DNA of 64,000 nt from an uncultured Tateyamaria sp. (GTDB taxonomy: Bacteria; Pseudomonadota; Alphaproteobacteria; Rhodobacterales; Rhodobacteraceae). The stretch lies in assembly GCF_947488715.1 (NCBI RefSeq), contig NZ_CANLAG010000001.1:558001-622000 (forward strand), given 5' to 3'. The notes under the pieces were generated by a model, which ran no database searches, was not told the DNA's origin, and saw only the letters and a list, made by a program, of their open reading frames with translations. A program made the translations under genes and the position numbers. Positions 52,331 through 61,067 of this stretch are shown here, in pieces; positions within the stretch are counted from its first letter, which is position 1, and each line of letters opens with the position of its first letter.

Positions 52331-52915
52331 ATGGGCTTATTACTGACGGTGCTTGCACCGCTCAGCTGGGTGAACGCCCTCGTGCTCAAGTTCGGGCGCG
52401 CGGTCGGTATTGCCGCCATCGCATTCATGGTGGCCGCGATCCTGATACAGGTCGTGGCCCGCTATATCTTCAACAACGCCCTGCCCTGGCCGGACGAGGC
52501 CGCACGCTTCTGCATGCTGTGGATGACCGGCCTGATGGCCCCCACGGCCTTCCGGCGCGGCGGCTTCGTGGCGCTCGACATGATCTCGGGCCTTCTGTCC
52601 AAACGGGTCGCGGCCCTGCTGGGCCTCGTCCTCCTCCTGATCTCGCTCGCCATCCTGATCGTGGCCGTCCAGATCGGGTTCAAAGAGGTCACAGGCTTTG
52701 GCGGCCGATTTGCCACCGCATCGCTCTACCTGCCGACATTCGACGGCTGGTTCCGGGTGCCGCGCAGTTGGATGATGCTCTCGCTCTTTGTGGGTGTGGT
52801 CCTGCTCTTGAGTGTGAACATCGAATTGATACTGCGCAGCATCGTGACTTTCCTGGGCGGCGGCGACCGTTTGCCCGATCTCGATCTGGGCGACATGGCC
52901 GCGGGGAGCGAATGA
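52331..52915 (+). CDS. dctQ: TRAP small permease DctQ (second system)
   Basis: Small permease (194 aa) with about four helices. QVVARYIFNNALPWPDEAARFCMLWMTG shows the DctQ motif (core NNALPWPDEAARF), followed by GGFVALDMI. Preceded by AAAGGGAGG. DctM follows after 1 bp. Part of the LLM catabolic unit. Confidence 0.93.
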   Translation: MGLLLTVLAPLSWVNALVLKFGRAVGIAAIAFMVAAILIQVVARYIFNNALPWPDEAARFCMLWMTGLMAPTAFRRGGFVALDMISGLLSKRVAALLGLVLLLISLAILIVAVQIGFKEVTGFGGRFATASLYLPTFDGWFRVPRSWMMLSLFVGVVLLLSVNIELILRSIVTFLGGGDRLPDLDLGDMAAGSE

Positions 52916-52916
52916 T

Positions 52917-54389
52917 ATGCTGATCTGGTTTCTGCCTCTCTTCCTGCTCTTTTTGCTGATCGGCCTGCCGGTGTTCTTCGGCCTGCTGGCCGCCCCCGGT
53001 CTGCTCCTGTGGATGAACGGTCAGGAAAAGGACATCACCCTCCTGTACCGCAACGTCTACAACGGCATGGACAGCTTTCCGCTGATGGCGATCCCGTTCT
53101 TCATGCTGGCCGGTGAATTGATGAACAAGGGCGGCATCACCATCCGCCTCGTGCAGTTCTCACAGGCGCTCATGGGCCACCTGCGCGGGGGGCTGGCACA
53201 GGTCAACGTGCTGTCCTCGATCCTGTTCGCAGGGCTCTCGGGCTCTGCCGTGGCGGACACCTCCGCGCTCGGCTCCATGCTGGTCCCCGCGATGGAAAAG
53301 GAAGGCTACACAAGACGCTACGCCGCTGCGATCACCGCCGCCAGCTCTGTCATCGGCCCGATCATCCCGCCCTCGGGCATCATGATCATCTACGCCTATG
53401 TCATGGGCGAAAGCGTCGCGGCGCTGTTCCTTGCGGGCATCGTGCCGGGCATCCTCGTGGGCGTGGGCCTGATGGTGATGATCCGCGTCACCGCCGACAA
53501 ATACGACCTGCCCGCGGCCAAGCGGGTGGAGTTCGACGGCGTCGAACTGGGCGCGTTGGAAAAATGGGTCAGCTTCGCGCTGGCGCGTCTGAACATCGGC
53601 CTGCTGATCTGGGTCATCGCGCCGCTGCCCGAAACGTCGGGCCTGATGACATGGGTGACGTTCCTCGCCGCCGTGGCTGTGGCCCACGCGCTGCTGCTGG
53701 CACTCCGCACGCAGGTCAGCTCGGACTTCCGCACCATCTGCAAACGCGCCATCGTGCCGCTGCAAACGCCTGTACTGATCCTGGGCGGTATCCTCGGCGG
53801 TGTCTTTACCCCGACCGAGGCCGCCGCCGTCGCCGTGGCCTACGCGGTGTTCGTGGCGTTCTTTGTCCTGCGCACCATGTCGCTCCGGGACCTGCCCGAC
53901 ATCCTCAGCCGGGCAGGGCTCACCTCGGCCGTGGTGCTGCTGCTGGTGGGGGCCGCCATGGCGTTCAAGACGGTCGTGTCGCTGTCCTACGCGCCGCAGA
54001 TCCTGGCCGACTACATTCTGACCCTGTCGGAAAACCCGCTGATCCTGCTGTTCCTCATCAACCTGCTGCTGTTCATCGTCGGCATGTTCCTCGACGCAGG
54101 CCCCGCCATCATCATCCTCGGGCCCATCCTCGCCCCGATCTTCACCGATCTGGGCGTCGACAGCATCCACTTTGCCATCATCATGTCGGTGAACCTGACC
54201 GTGGGGCTGGCCACGCCACCCATGGGCCTTGTGCTGTTCGTCGCCGCGGCGGTCAGCAAGGAAAAGGTCGAAACCATCGCCAAGGCGATCCTGCCATTCC
54301 TGGCCATCGAAATCGCGGTGATCTTCCTGATCACCTACGTGCCGGCCATTTCAATGACGATACCCCGCCTGACGGGGTTCGCGAACTAA
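52917..54389 (+). CDS. dctM: TRAP large permease DctM (second system)
   Basis: Large permease (490 aa). FAGLSGSAVADTSALGSMLVP, SSVIGPIIPPSGIMIIYAYV and FTPTEAAAVAVAYA are DctM landmarks. A charged loop near residues 195-245 is longer than in the first system. Upstream of the binding-protein gene by 27 bp. Confidence 0.95.
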   Translation: MLIWFLPLFLLFLLIGLPVFFGLLAAPGLLLWMNGQEKDITLLYRNVYNGMDSFPLMAIPFFMLAGELMNKGGITIRLVQFSQALMGHLRGGLAQVNVLSSILFAGLSGSAVADTSALGSMLVPAMEKEGYTRRYAAAITAASSVIGPIIPPSGIMIIYAYVMGESVAALFLAGIVPGILVGVGLMVMIRVTADKYDLPAAKRVEFDGVELGALEKWVSFALARLNIGLLIWVIAPLPETSGLMTWVTFLAAVAVAHALLLALRTQVSSDFRTICKRAIVPLQTPVLILGGILGGVFTPTEAAAVAVAYAVFVAFFVLRTMSLRDLPDILSRAGLTSAVVLLLVGAAMAFKTVVSLSYAPQILADYILTLSENPLILLFLINLLLFIVGMFLDAGPAIIILGPILAPIFTDLGVDSIHFAIIMSVNLTVGLATPPMGLVLFVAAAVSKEKVETIAKAILPFLAIEIAVIFLITYVPAISMTIPRLTGFAN

Positions 54390-54416
54390 GAGCTATAACC
54401 GGGAGGACTTACCACT

Positions 54417-55475
54417 ATGCTCAAAAACACCCTCAAAACCCTGACCGCAGCCGCGCTTGTCGCGGGCTCCGCGATCATGGCGCAGGCTCAGGATTACACA
54501 ATCCGCGCCACCGCCAACTCCAACACCAATGACGAAGACTATGACGGCCTCGTCGTGTTCAAAAACTATGTCGAGGCAGCCTCCAATGGCGCCATCGCCG
54601 TAGAACTCTTCATTGGCACACAGCTGTGCTCGAACGGCGCGGAATGCCTGCAAGGCGTGGCAGACGGCTCGATCGATGTCTACATCTCCACCTCCGGTGG
54701 CGCGTCGGGCATCTTCCCCTACGTGCAGGTCCTCGATCTGCCCTACCTGATGGCCGATGACCGTATCGCCGAACACGTGTTGTCGGGCGACTTCACCCGC
54801 AAAATGCGCGCCATGGCACTGGAAGACTCCGGTGACGCGATCCGCCTGATGACCATCGGTAACACCGGCGGTTGGCGCAACTTTGCCAACACGCAACGCC
54901 GTGTGGCTGAACCCGCGGACATGGACGGCCTCAAGATCCGCACAGTCGTCGCCGACCTGCCACAGGAACTGGTCAAGGCTCTGGGCGCGTCCCCGACCCC
55001 GATCCCGTGGCCCGAGCTCTTCACCTCATTCCAGACCGGCGTTGTCGAGGGTTCGAAAAACGGCATCACCGACATCATGGGCATGAAATTCCCCGATGCG
55101 GGCCTGCAATACGTGACACTGGACGGCCACGCCTACATGGGCGCGCTGTGGTGGATGTCGAACCAGAACTTCATGGCGATGCCCGAAGACATGCGCCGCG
55201 TCGTGGTCGACGGCTTCTATGCGCTGCAACAGGCGACATTCGCCTCGCCCAAGCGCAAGTCGATCCAGGCTTACGAAGACTTCGTGGCCGGCGGCGGTGA
55301 CCTCTACGTGCCGACACCTGCACAAAAGGCAGCCTTCGCCGAAGCGGCAGCACCTGTGAACGACTGGTTCACCGCCAACGTGGCCCGTGGGGATGAGATC
55401 CTGACCGCGCTGCAAGAGGCCGTGGCCGCCGCCGAAGCGGACGTCAACGCCGCGCGCGACGCCGACCTGAACTAA
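54417..55475 (+). CDS. dctP: TRAP substrate-binding protein DctP (second system)
   Basis: Periplasmic binding protein (352 aa). The signal peptide MLKNTLKTLTAAALVAGSAI ends near AQA-Q. PADMDGLKIRTVVADLPQEL contains the conserved arginine that clamps the substrate carboxylate. This implies an organic acid as substrate of the LLM unit. Preceded by GGGAGG. A repeat and a terminator follow. Confidence 0.95.
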   Translation: MLKNTLKTLTAAALVAGSAIMAQAQDYTIRATANSNTNDEDYDGLVVFKNYVEAASNGAIAVELFIGTQLCSNGAECLQGVADGSIDVYISTSGGASGIFPYVQVLDLPYLMADDRIAEHVLSGDFTRKMRAMALEDSGDAIRLMTIGNTGGWRNFANTQRRVAEPADMDGLKIRTVVADLPQELVKALGASPTPIPWPELFTSFQTGVVEGSKNGITDIMGMKFPDAGLQYVTLDGHAYMGALWWMSNQNFMAMPEDMRRVVVDGFYALQQATFASPKRKSIQAYEDFVAGGGDLYVPTPAQKAAFAEAAAPVNDWFTANVARGDEILTALQEAVAAAEADVNAARDADLN

Positions 55476-55480
55476 ACATG

Positions 55481-55508
55481 CGGTGCGCCCCGAGGGCGCA
55501 TCCTACGG
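55481..55508 (+). repeat. Palindromic repeat, copy 6 (after dctP)
   Basis: GGTGCGCCC (55482-55490) and GGGCGCATC (55494-55502) pair with one G-T, followed by CTACGG. Same design as copies 1-5. Confidence 0.8.
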
Positions 55509-55510
55509 CG

Positions 55511-55545
55511 GGCCGCTCCTTTGATGGGGGCGGCCTTTTCTTTTG
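55511..55545 (+). terminator. Terminator of the LLM-TRAP operon
   Basis: GGCCGCTCC (55511-55519) and GGGGCGGCC (55527-55535) pair with one G-T, then TTTTCTTTT. Confidence 0.85.
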
Positions 55546-55634
55546 CAGTGGGTGACTGATCCGTGGGCCCTGCCCATCGCGGGACAGTCTTGGACGAACG
55601 GCACGACGCTTTGCCGTAAAAACCCGCCCCGACG

Positions 55635-56047
55635 TCAGCGCCCTATAGCGAGAACGCCAAAGGCGAGTATCACCATCACCGTTCTGGCGTGATGCCAAAT
55701 CGACCATTGCCGCAGCACCGCTATCAGCTCTTGATCGTTGTACGCATGTGCGGCCAGCCTGTTGTTGATCGTCCGGAAAAAGACAAAGAACGAGGCGAGG
55801 GCCAGGCCGCAGAGAAACGCCGCCGTCCAAGTCGCGGGCCGTCCATCGAGGATCGCCAAGTCCATCGACGCCATGACCGCAAGCGCCGTCAAAGGCGCGA
55901 AATAACGAAACAGCCGGGGTCCTCCCGCGCCATGCAGGTCATAAACTTGGCCGCTGGCAAACCACGCCAAAACGGCACAAGGACCATGCCTTCGGTCAAC
56001 AGGCTGCCCGCGAGCAAACCGACGAGGATCAATGTGATCTCAAACAT
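55635..56047 (-). pseudogene. Frameshifted membrane-protein gene (DUF1772-like, tentative)
   Basis: ATG 56047 begins MFEITLILVGLLAGSLLTEG and reads PFWRGLPAAKF before hitting a stop at about 55889. A second frame, open from about 55970 to 55635, continues with GPRLFRYFAPLTALAV and two more helices, ending in FGVLAIGR. Joined near 55920-55930, in the G/C-rich stretch on the minus strand, the two give a plausible four-helix protein of about 137 residues. The break is either a real frameshift or a sequencing error. The start overlaps the DUF4345 stop by 8 bp. Confidence 0.55.
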
Positions 56048-56459
56048 GCTCCGCCCCCCGCGTTGCCCGCGCGATCCATAGCCCCAGCAGAGGGAACAGG
56101 ACGAGTTCAGCGACCAAGGACGGTGCAATGTCGCGGCTCATCAGCAGCGCCATATCGCTCTGCGTCAACCTCATCAGCCCCCCGACAAAGATCATGCCAA
56201 TCAGCACGATCAAGACAGTCCGCAACCGTTGCAAGGCAAACGCCCCGGCAACAAACAGCACACCCACACATGTCCACACGCCCGCGATAAAGCGCGTGTG
56301 ATTGTCCTGAACGGCGAATGTACCGGGGTCGGTCACTTGCACGAAGTCACCCGCGCCTTGCCAGCCCAGCGTTTCAATTCCGCCCAGCCCGACATTCAGG
56401 CCAAGCCAGATGATCGCTGCGCCACTGAGCAGCAGAAGAGATTTCAAAAGTACCAACAT
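56040..56459 (-). CDS. DUF4345 family membrane protein
   Basis: A 139-residue four-helix membrane protein. DNHTRFIAGVWTCVGVLFVAGAFALQRL and IFVGGLMRLTQ match DUF4345 (core GGLMRL). ATG 56459 is used; the frame upstream to 56579 lacks a leader. Divergent from a TetR gene across a 272-bp gap with two TACGCGTA palindromes. Function unknown. Confidence 0.82.
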   Translation of the reverse strand: MLVLLKSLLLLSGAAIIWLGLNVGLGGIETLGWQGAGDFVQVTDPGTFAVQDNHTRFIAGVWTCVGVLFVAGAFALQRLRTVLIVLIGMIFVGGLMRLTQSDMALLMSRDIAPSLVAELVLFPLLGLWIARATRGAEHV

Positions 56460-56634
56460 TGTCTTGTCCTCTTTCAGTTGGAAACGTGGAGCCCTGACAG
56501 ATGACGCCCAAGCATGCGGCAGCCGCGATGGTGTGATGGGCCGACCCCCCAATCGGTGCGCGGACGGTCTTGCCATCACGGCGGTTCAACGCATGGAATG
56601 CAGTTCTGAATGCCACAGGAAACTCCCTGCAATA

Positions 56635-56690
56635 TACGCGTACACTTAAATATACCGACCTGTACATATTAAATCATACGCGTATACTAT
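56635..56690. promoter_or_regulatory. Twin TACGCGTA palindromes between DUF4345 and tetR
   Basis: TACGCGTA occurs at 56635-56642 and 56677-56684, 42 bp apart (four turns). The second is extended to ATACGCGTAT and overlaps a -10-like TATACT (56683-56688) for the tetR gene. Strong candidate TetR operators. Confidence 0.65.
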
Positions 56691-56731
56691 TTTGTGATGA
56701 CAGGCGCCGATCGCCGTGAGGACCCGTAACA

Positions 56732-57346
56732 ATGCCCGAGCAAACGCCTACACGCGGACGACCTACACTGTCACAGGACACCTTGGCGGAGCGCCGCGAC
56801 GAAATCGCTTCCGTCGCCTTGCGCCTGTTTCTGAGCGAAGGCTTTGCATCCGTCTCAATGCGCCGCTTGGGAAAGGAAGTCGGCCTGACGCCGATGGCCT
56901 TGTACCGATACTACCCCAGCAAGCTGGACATTCTCGCCCGACTTTGGGGTTACATCATTGGCAAGGCGTTCGACCGTGTCACGGCCGCCACGCAGGGCGC
57001 GGACACGCCCGAAGATGCGCTGTCACAGGCCGCACAGGCCTATGTCAGCTATTGGTGCGAGAACAAGGATCATTACCACCTTGTCTTCATGAACCCCGGC
57101 GTTACCGACACGGACGTGCGCAGCTTTGTCGGAGAGGAAGAGACCATTGCCCGGTATGACGTCTTTTTCCAAGCCGTCGCCAAAATGCGTTCCGCAGATC
57201 GTATGGCCCCTTCCGTGAAAATCGCCACCGATGGTTTGATCTGCCATTTGCACGGGATCATGCATTCCCTGATCACCATGCAGGGGTATCCATGGACACA
57301 GGCGGACACGCTGGTTGCAGATGCAGTTGAGCGCGTTGGCCGCTGA
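56732..57346 (+). CDS. TetR/AcrR family regulator
   Basis: TetR-type repressor (204 aa): SVALRLFLSEGFASVSMRRL, GLTPMALYRYYPSKLDILARL is the recognition region, followed by an all-helical ligand domain. Divergent from the DUF4345 operon with two palindromes between, so it very likely represses that operon and itself. Ligand unknown. Confidence 0.9.
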   Translation: MPEQTPTRGRPTLSQDTLAERRDEIASVALRLFLSEGFASVSMRRLGKEVGLTPMALYRYYPSKLDILARLWGYIIGKAFDRVTAATQGADTPEDALSQAAQAYVSYWCENKDHYHLVFMNPGVTDTDVRSFVGEEETIARYDVFFQAVAKMRSADRMAPSVKIATDGLICHLHGIMHSLITMQGYPWTQADTLVADAVERVGR

Positions 57347-57410
57347 CCTTCGCGGCATCGCAGGCCTCAAGCCACCAACAACCAAGCCACTCAAACTTTG
57401 CACCAGAACA

Positions 57411-57425
57411 AGCGGACATAGTCCG
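57411..57425. repeat. Degenerate palindromic repeat (GCGGAC-ATA-GTCCGC)
   Basis: GCGGAC and GTCCGC flank ATA between the tetR stop and the TAXI permease stop. It resembles the repeat family, but the tail is CCACAG rather than CTACG. It may alternatively be a weak bidirectional terminator. Confidence 0.4.
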
Positions 57426-57454
57426 CCCACAGACAAAACGAAGCGCTGTGCGCT

Positions 57455-59821
57455 CTAACGCCCGTCGTTCGGATCAACGGCCCGCACAGGTGTCCGTGCG
57501 CGCCACCGGTCATGTGCAAAGAGTACCGCCAAAGTGGCCGCAACAGCCGTGATCCAGATCACCTCGGCCTTCATCATCAAGAGCGCCGCGAGCGCCAAAC
57601 GCACGGCAATCTCCCAAGGCGCCAGCCGCGCCCGGTCAAAGACGGCCAACGCCGATGACAACAGGTACAACGCCAGCCCGAGGCGCATCAAGAGCAGGAC
57701 AAGCGCCAGAATATCAAGCTGGCCCCCGTACCCGGCGAGGAACGCGCCGTTGGCCGATTGCGGGTCCAGGATCGCCTCCTTGATGAGCAGCAGCTCGGGG
57801 TGAAAGGCGAACACAAACGGGATCACAAAGATGACGATCCCGGATTTCACGGCGGACAGGCCCGTCGCCATCGGCTCGGCCTTGGTGATCGAAGCGGCGG
57901 CAAAGGCGGCGAGGGCGACCGGGGGTGTGATGGCGCTCGCCACGGCAAAGTAAAAGATGAACATATGCGCTGTGAAAAACGACAACCCCAACCCGGCCAG
58001 AACGGGGCTCATCAACAGGGCCGCGTTCACATAGGCCGGGACCGCAGGCATCCCCATGCCCAACAAAACGGCCAGCAGCATCGTCAGCAAAAGCGCCACG
58101 AACTGCGGCAACGCGGTGCCGGCCGTGCCGAGGTTGAGGCTGTTGAGCCAGGCCAATACGTCCAACGATAAAAAGACGGGCAGCCCCGTGAACGACAGGC
58201 AAAAGTCGATGATCGAGACCGCCAGAAACATCAAGTACAGCGTCGCGATCAAAACACCCGCCCCAGAGAGCGCGTCGACAATCTTGCGCGGGCGTGCGCG
58301 GATTTCCGGATCCAGCAAGAGCAACACCAACAGCAACATGACCGCCCACCAGCCCGCCGCACCCGCCGATCCGGAAGAGTTCTGGACCGCCTGCAAGAAC
58401 CAACTCAGGCTCTCAACCTGACAGGTGCCGTCGTTGAACACGCGATCCGCACCCAGCACACCGCCCAACAGGCCGCAGCCCACCGCATCCTTCGAGATCA
58501 GCAACAGCGTCAGGATCAGCAGGATCGGGCCAAAAACCATCACGAGGTTCAGGTAATCCTGCCGCTCCAGGATCATGTCGTCCGTAATCTCGCCAATCGC
58601 GGTGAGGTTCTGTTTGCGCGACTGAAACACCGCCGACAGGAACAGACAGAAGAAATAGGCGATGGACGGGATGATCGCCGCGACGATGACGCTGGAATAC
58701 GGGACCGAGGTCAGCGACGCGAGAACGAAGGCCGCAACACCCATGACCGGCGGCATGATGGACCCGCCGGACGAGGCGGCGGCCTCAACACCACCCGCAA
58801 ACACTTTGGAAAAGCCCCGCTTGATCATCATCGGGATGGTCAGAACACCCGTCGACAGCACGTTGACGATGGGCCCGCCAGAGATGGTGCCGAACATGGC
58901 CGAGGACACGATGGCCGCATGTGCCGGTCCTCCGCGCAGGTGCCGGGTCCAGCGAAAGGCGAGCTTGATCAAGGACCGCCCACCGGCAGAGCTGCCAAAG
59001 AGCGAACCAAGCACGAGATAGGGAAAGATCGTGTTCAGCACGATATCCATGAACCGACCCAACAGACCGGAGGCGTTGTTGACCAGAACGTCATGCACCC
59101 TTGGCCGTCCGTCAGACAGCAGGCGCGGCTCGCCCGCCAGTTTGGTGACCAGGTATTTGTTGATGTCGTCGGCGCCGTACACATACCAGACGAGCACCGT
59201 CAGAATGGTGTAACCCGCCACCGCAATAGCTACGATGACCAGCGGCAGGCCCCAGACCTTGATGTTGTAAGACAGGAAAACCACCACCGCGAGACCGACA
59301 ATCAGAACCAGCCAGCCGCCCGTGGTGTTGACGCATTGCGGGTCCTCGACTGTGGTGGGCGCAGGCAGGCCCAGGCTTTCACTGAACTCCGCAGCGGCGG
59401 CGAGGCTTTGCGCAATCAGCCGCGCGCGGTCGCCATTCAGGCGGTCGATCAGACAGACAGATTCGATTTCGACCAGATAGGTGACCGATATGGTCATCGC
59501 CATGACCACCAGGGCGACGTCCAGTGCCAGCCCCATCGCGCGGCGCATCGCACTGCGCCCGACCCAATCGCGCCACATCGAGTGTTTCAGGACCACCACG
59601 CACATCATCAGCGCGAAAAACAGGGGATAGAACCACTCGGTCGGGAACTTGCGAAACCGCATCCCGTTTTCACCGAAAAAAGAGGCCGTTAGATCGTCGT
59701 ATCCGGGGATGCCGGGCGTGGAATTGATCAAACCCACCATGACCAGCACCAGTGAAAGCACATAGAGCAAGCGGCGCGCGAAACCGTGCGTCCCCTGCTG
59801 GTCGGGCGATGCCTCAGACAT
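57455..59821 (-). CDS. TRAP transporter fused permease (TAXI type)
   Basis: Fused DctQ-DctM permease (788 aa). The first 270 residues form the small-permease-like part; the rest is DctM-like with FGTISGGPIVNVLSTGVLTIP, GSIMPPVMGVAAFVLA and ITPPVALAAFAAASI. Such fusions work with TAXI binding proteins, and the TAXI gene lies just upstream (67 bp). The substrate is unknown; the nearby sulfatase hints at a sulfated or phosphonylated compound. Confidence 0.95.
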   Translation of the reverse strand: MSEASPDQQGTHGFARRLLYVLSLVLVMVGLINSTPGIPGYDDLTASFFGENGMRFRKFPTEWFYPLFFALMMCVVVLKHSMWRDWVGRSAMRRAMGLALDVALVVMAMTISVTYLVEIESVCLIDRLNGDRARLIAQSLAAAAEFSESLGLPAPTTVEDPQCVNTTGGWLVLIVGLAVVVFLSYNIKVWGLPLVIVAIAVAGYTILTVLVWYVYGADDINKYLVTKLAGEPRLLSDGRPRVHDVLVNNASGLLGRFMDIVLNTIFPYLVLGSLFGSSAGGRSLIKLAFRWTRHLRGGPAHAAIVSSAMFGTISGGPIVNVLSTGVLTIPMMIKRGFSKVFAGGVEAAASSGGSIMPPVMGVAAFVLASLTSVPYSSVIVAAIIPSIAYFFCLFLSAVFQSRKQNLTAIGEITDDMILERQDYLNLVMVFGPILLILTLLLISKDAVGCGLLGGVLGADRVFNDGTCQVESLSWFLQAVQNSSGSAGAAGWWAVMLLLVLLLLDPEIRARPRKIVDALSGAGVLIATLYLMFLAVSIIDFCLSFTGLPVFLSLDVLAWLNSLNLGTAGTALPQFVALLLTMLLAVLLGMGMPAVPAYVNAALLMSPVLAGLGLSFFTAHMFIFYFAVASAITPPVALAAFAAASITKAEPMATGLSAVKSGIVIFVIPFVFAFHPELLLIKEAILDPQSANGAFLAGYGGQLDILALVLLLMRLGLALYLLSSALAVFDRARLAPWEIAVRLALAALLMMKAEVIWITAVAATLAVLFAHDRWRARTPVRAVDPNDGR

Positions 59822-59888
59822 GGTGATACCTACCCCTCAAGAAAGGGCCGCACGCGAGATGCGCCCGGCCCCGATCTCGTCTGCTTGC

Positions 59889-60935
59889 TTACTTGGCGCA
59901 GTCAGGCAGCGTGTAGCCGGCTTCCTCCCAGGCCGCGACGGCGCCGGGGTGGTACTTCATCGGATTTGTGCCGCACATATCCGTCACCTCAGGGTCCGTT
60001 TCGCCATGCCATGTGACGGGCATGAAAGACGCTTTGGCGTGGTAAATCGTCTCGATGTTTTCGATGAACGCCGTGGTCAGTGCCTTGGCCGTGTCAAAGT
60101 CCATGTTCACGTTTACCACGTCTCCGCCCACGGTGGCCGGGCCACGGAAAGTGTCGTCTTCGGACACAACCGTCACACCGTCGCCGTAACCCATCTCTGC
60201 CACCGGCATCGAGAACCTGACCGTACCGGGAAGCTTGGCGATCTTCTGGAATGCCTCGCCTTCATGCACGTCCTTGGGCATCGAAAAGACGGTGATGTCG
60301 CCAGAGGCCAGTGCCGCCGTGATGCGCGGATCGGGGAAGGCCTGCGGCAGGACAAAGGCATCGGCCGATCCGTCCTGGATCGTCTTGACGGCCTGTCCCC
60401 AGTTCACCTGCACGCCCGTGTAACCGGTGCCTTCCTCAAGGCCGGTCACCGTCTTGGTCAACAGGCGCGCATTGGTCAGGGCCGCACCGCGCGGCGGACC
60501 GTTGTAGATGGTTTTGCCTTCCAACCCGTCCCAGCCGGAAATGTTCGCGCTGTCATAAACAAAAAGCCCCTGCACCGAGACACGGTAGGTATAGAGCACC
60601 GCCAGATTGTCGGCGAGGTCCGCGCCCGCTTCGGCACCCAGACCAGCGTAGGGGCCCACACCGCGCGACATCAGGAACGGCAGGATAAAGGGGGCGGCGG
60701 CAATGTCGGTTTTGCCTTCGGCGACGTTCTGCACCGAATTGGTCAGCGTCTGGCCCGCGGTCACCTGAATGTCGGCGATACCGGCTTTTGACGCGGCCTC
60801 CGACAGCGAAATGATCGAGATCCCCGGCGTTGTGTTCGGCGCCGCGGTCTCCGCAGTCAAAATACCCTGCGCCATGGCCCCAGAGCCGATGCAGGCCGCG
60901 GCAATCACCGCCGCAATTCGTTTGTTTGACATCAT
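59889..60935 (-). CDS. TAXI family TRAP substrate-binding protein
   Basis: Periplasmic binding protein (about 348 aa). Signal peptide: MMSNKRIAAVIAAACIGSGA, ending at AMA-Q. Family features include GKTDIAAAPFILPFLM and the later YNGPPRGAALTNARLL. GGGAGG lies 4 bp before ATG 60935 and 7 bp before ATG 60932; either may be used. First gene of the TAXI transport unit, divergent from GST across a gap with an AAAAAATCGATTTT palindrome. Confidence 0.92.
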   Translation of the reverse strand: MMSNKRIAAVIAAACIGSGAMAQGILTAETAAPNTTPGISIISLSEAASKAGIADIQVTAGQTLTNSVQNVAEGKTDIAAAPFILPFLMSRGVGPYAGLGAEAGADLADNLAVLYTYRVSVQGLFVYDSANISGWDGLEGKTIYNGPPRGAALTNARLLTKTVTGLEEGTGYTGVQVNWGQAVKTIQDGSADAFVLPQAFPDPRITAALASGDITVFSMPKDVHEGEAFQKIAKLPGTVRFSMPVAEMGYGDGVTVVSEDDTFRGPATVGGDVVNVNMDFDTAKALTTAFIENIETIYHAKASFMPVTWHGETDPEVTDMCGTNPMKYHPGAVAAWEEAGYTLPDCAK

Positions 60936-61009
60936 ATTTCCTCCCAGATGATGCGTGTTCTTTGAGCGTGACACCGCTTTTGTTAGCTGCTTATATCTCA
61001 CCCACGGTC

Positions 61010-61028
61010 AAAAAATCGATTTTTTTGG
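61010..61028. promoter_or_regulatory. AAAAAATCGATTTT palindrome, copy 1
   Basis: AAAAAATCGATTTTTTTGG lies in the divergent gap between the TAXI gene and GST. A copy differing at one of 19 positions is at 63848-63866. Confidence 0.65.
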
Positions 61029-61067
61029 TTTTGGGGAATATCTGTAACCAGATTAGGACGTCGCGCA

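Noticed and set aside
57411-57425. GCGGAC-ATA-GTCCGC as a full member of the palindromic repeat family
   Set aside because: The CTACG tail is missing (CCACAG instead), so it is listed only as a degenerate or terminator-like element.
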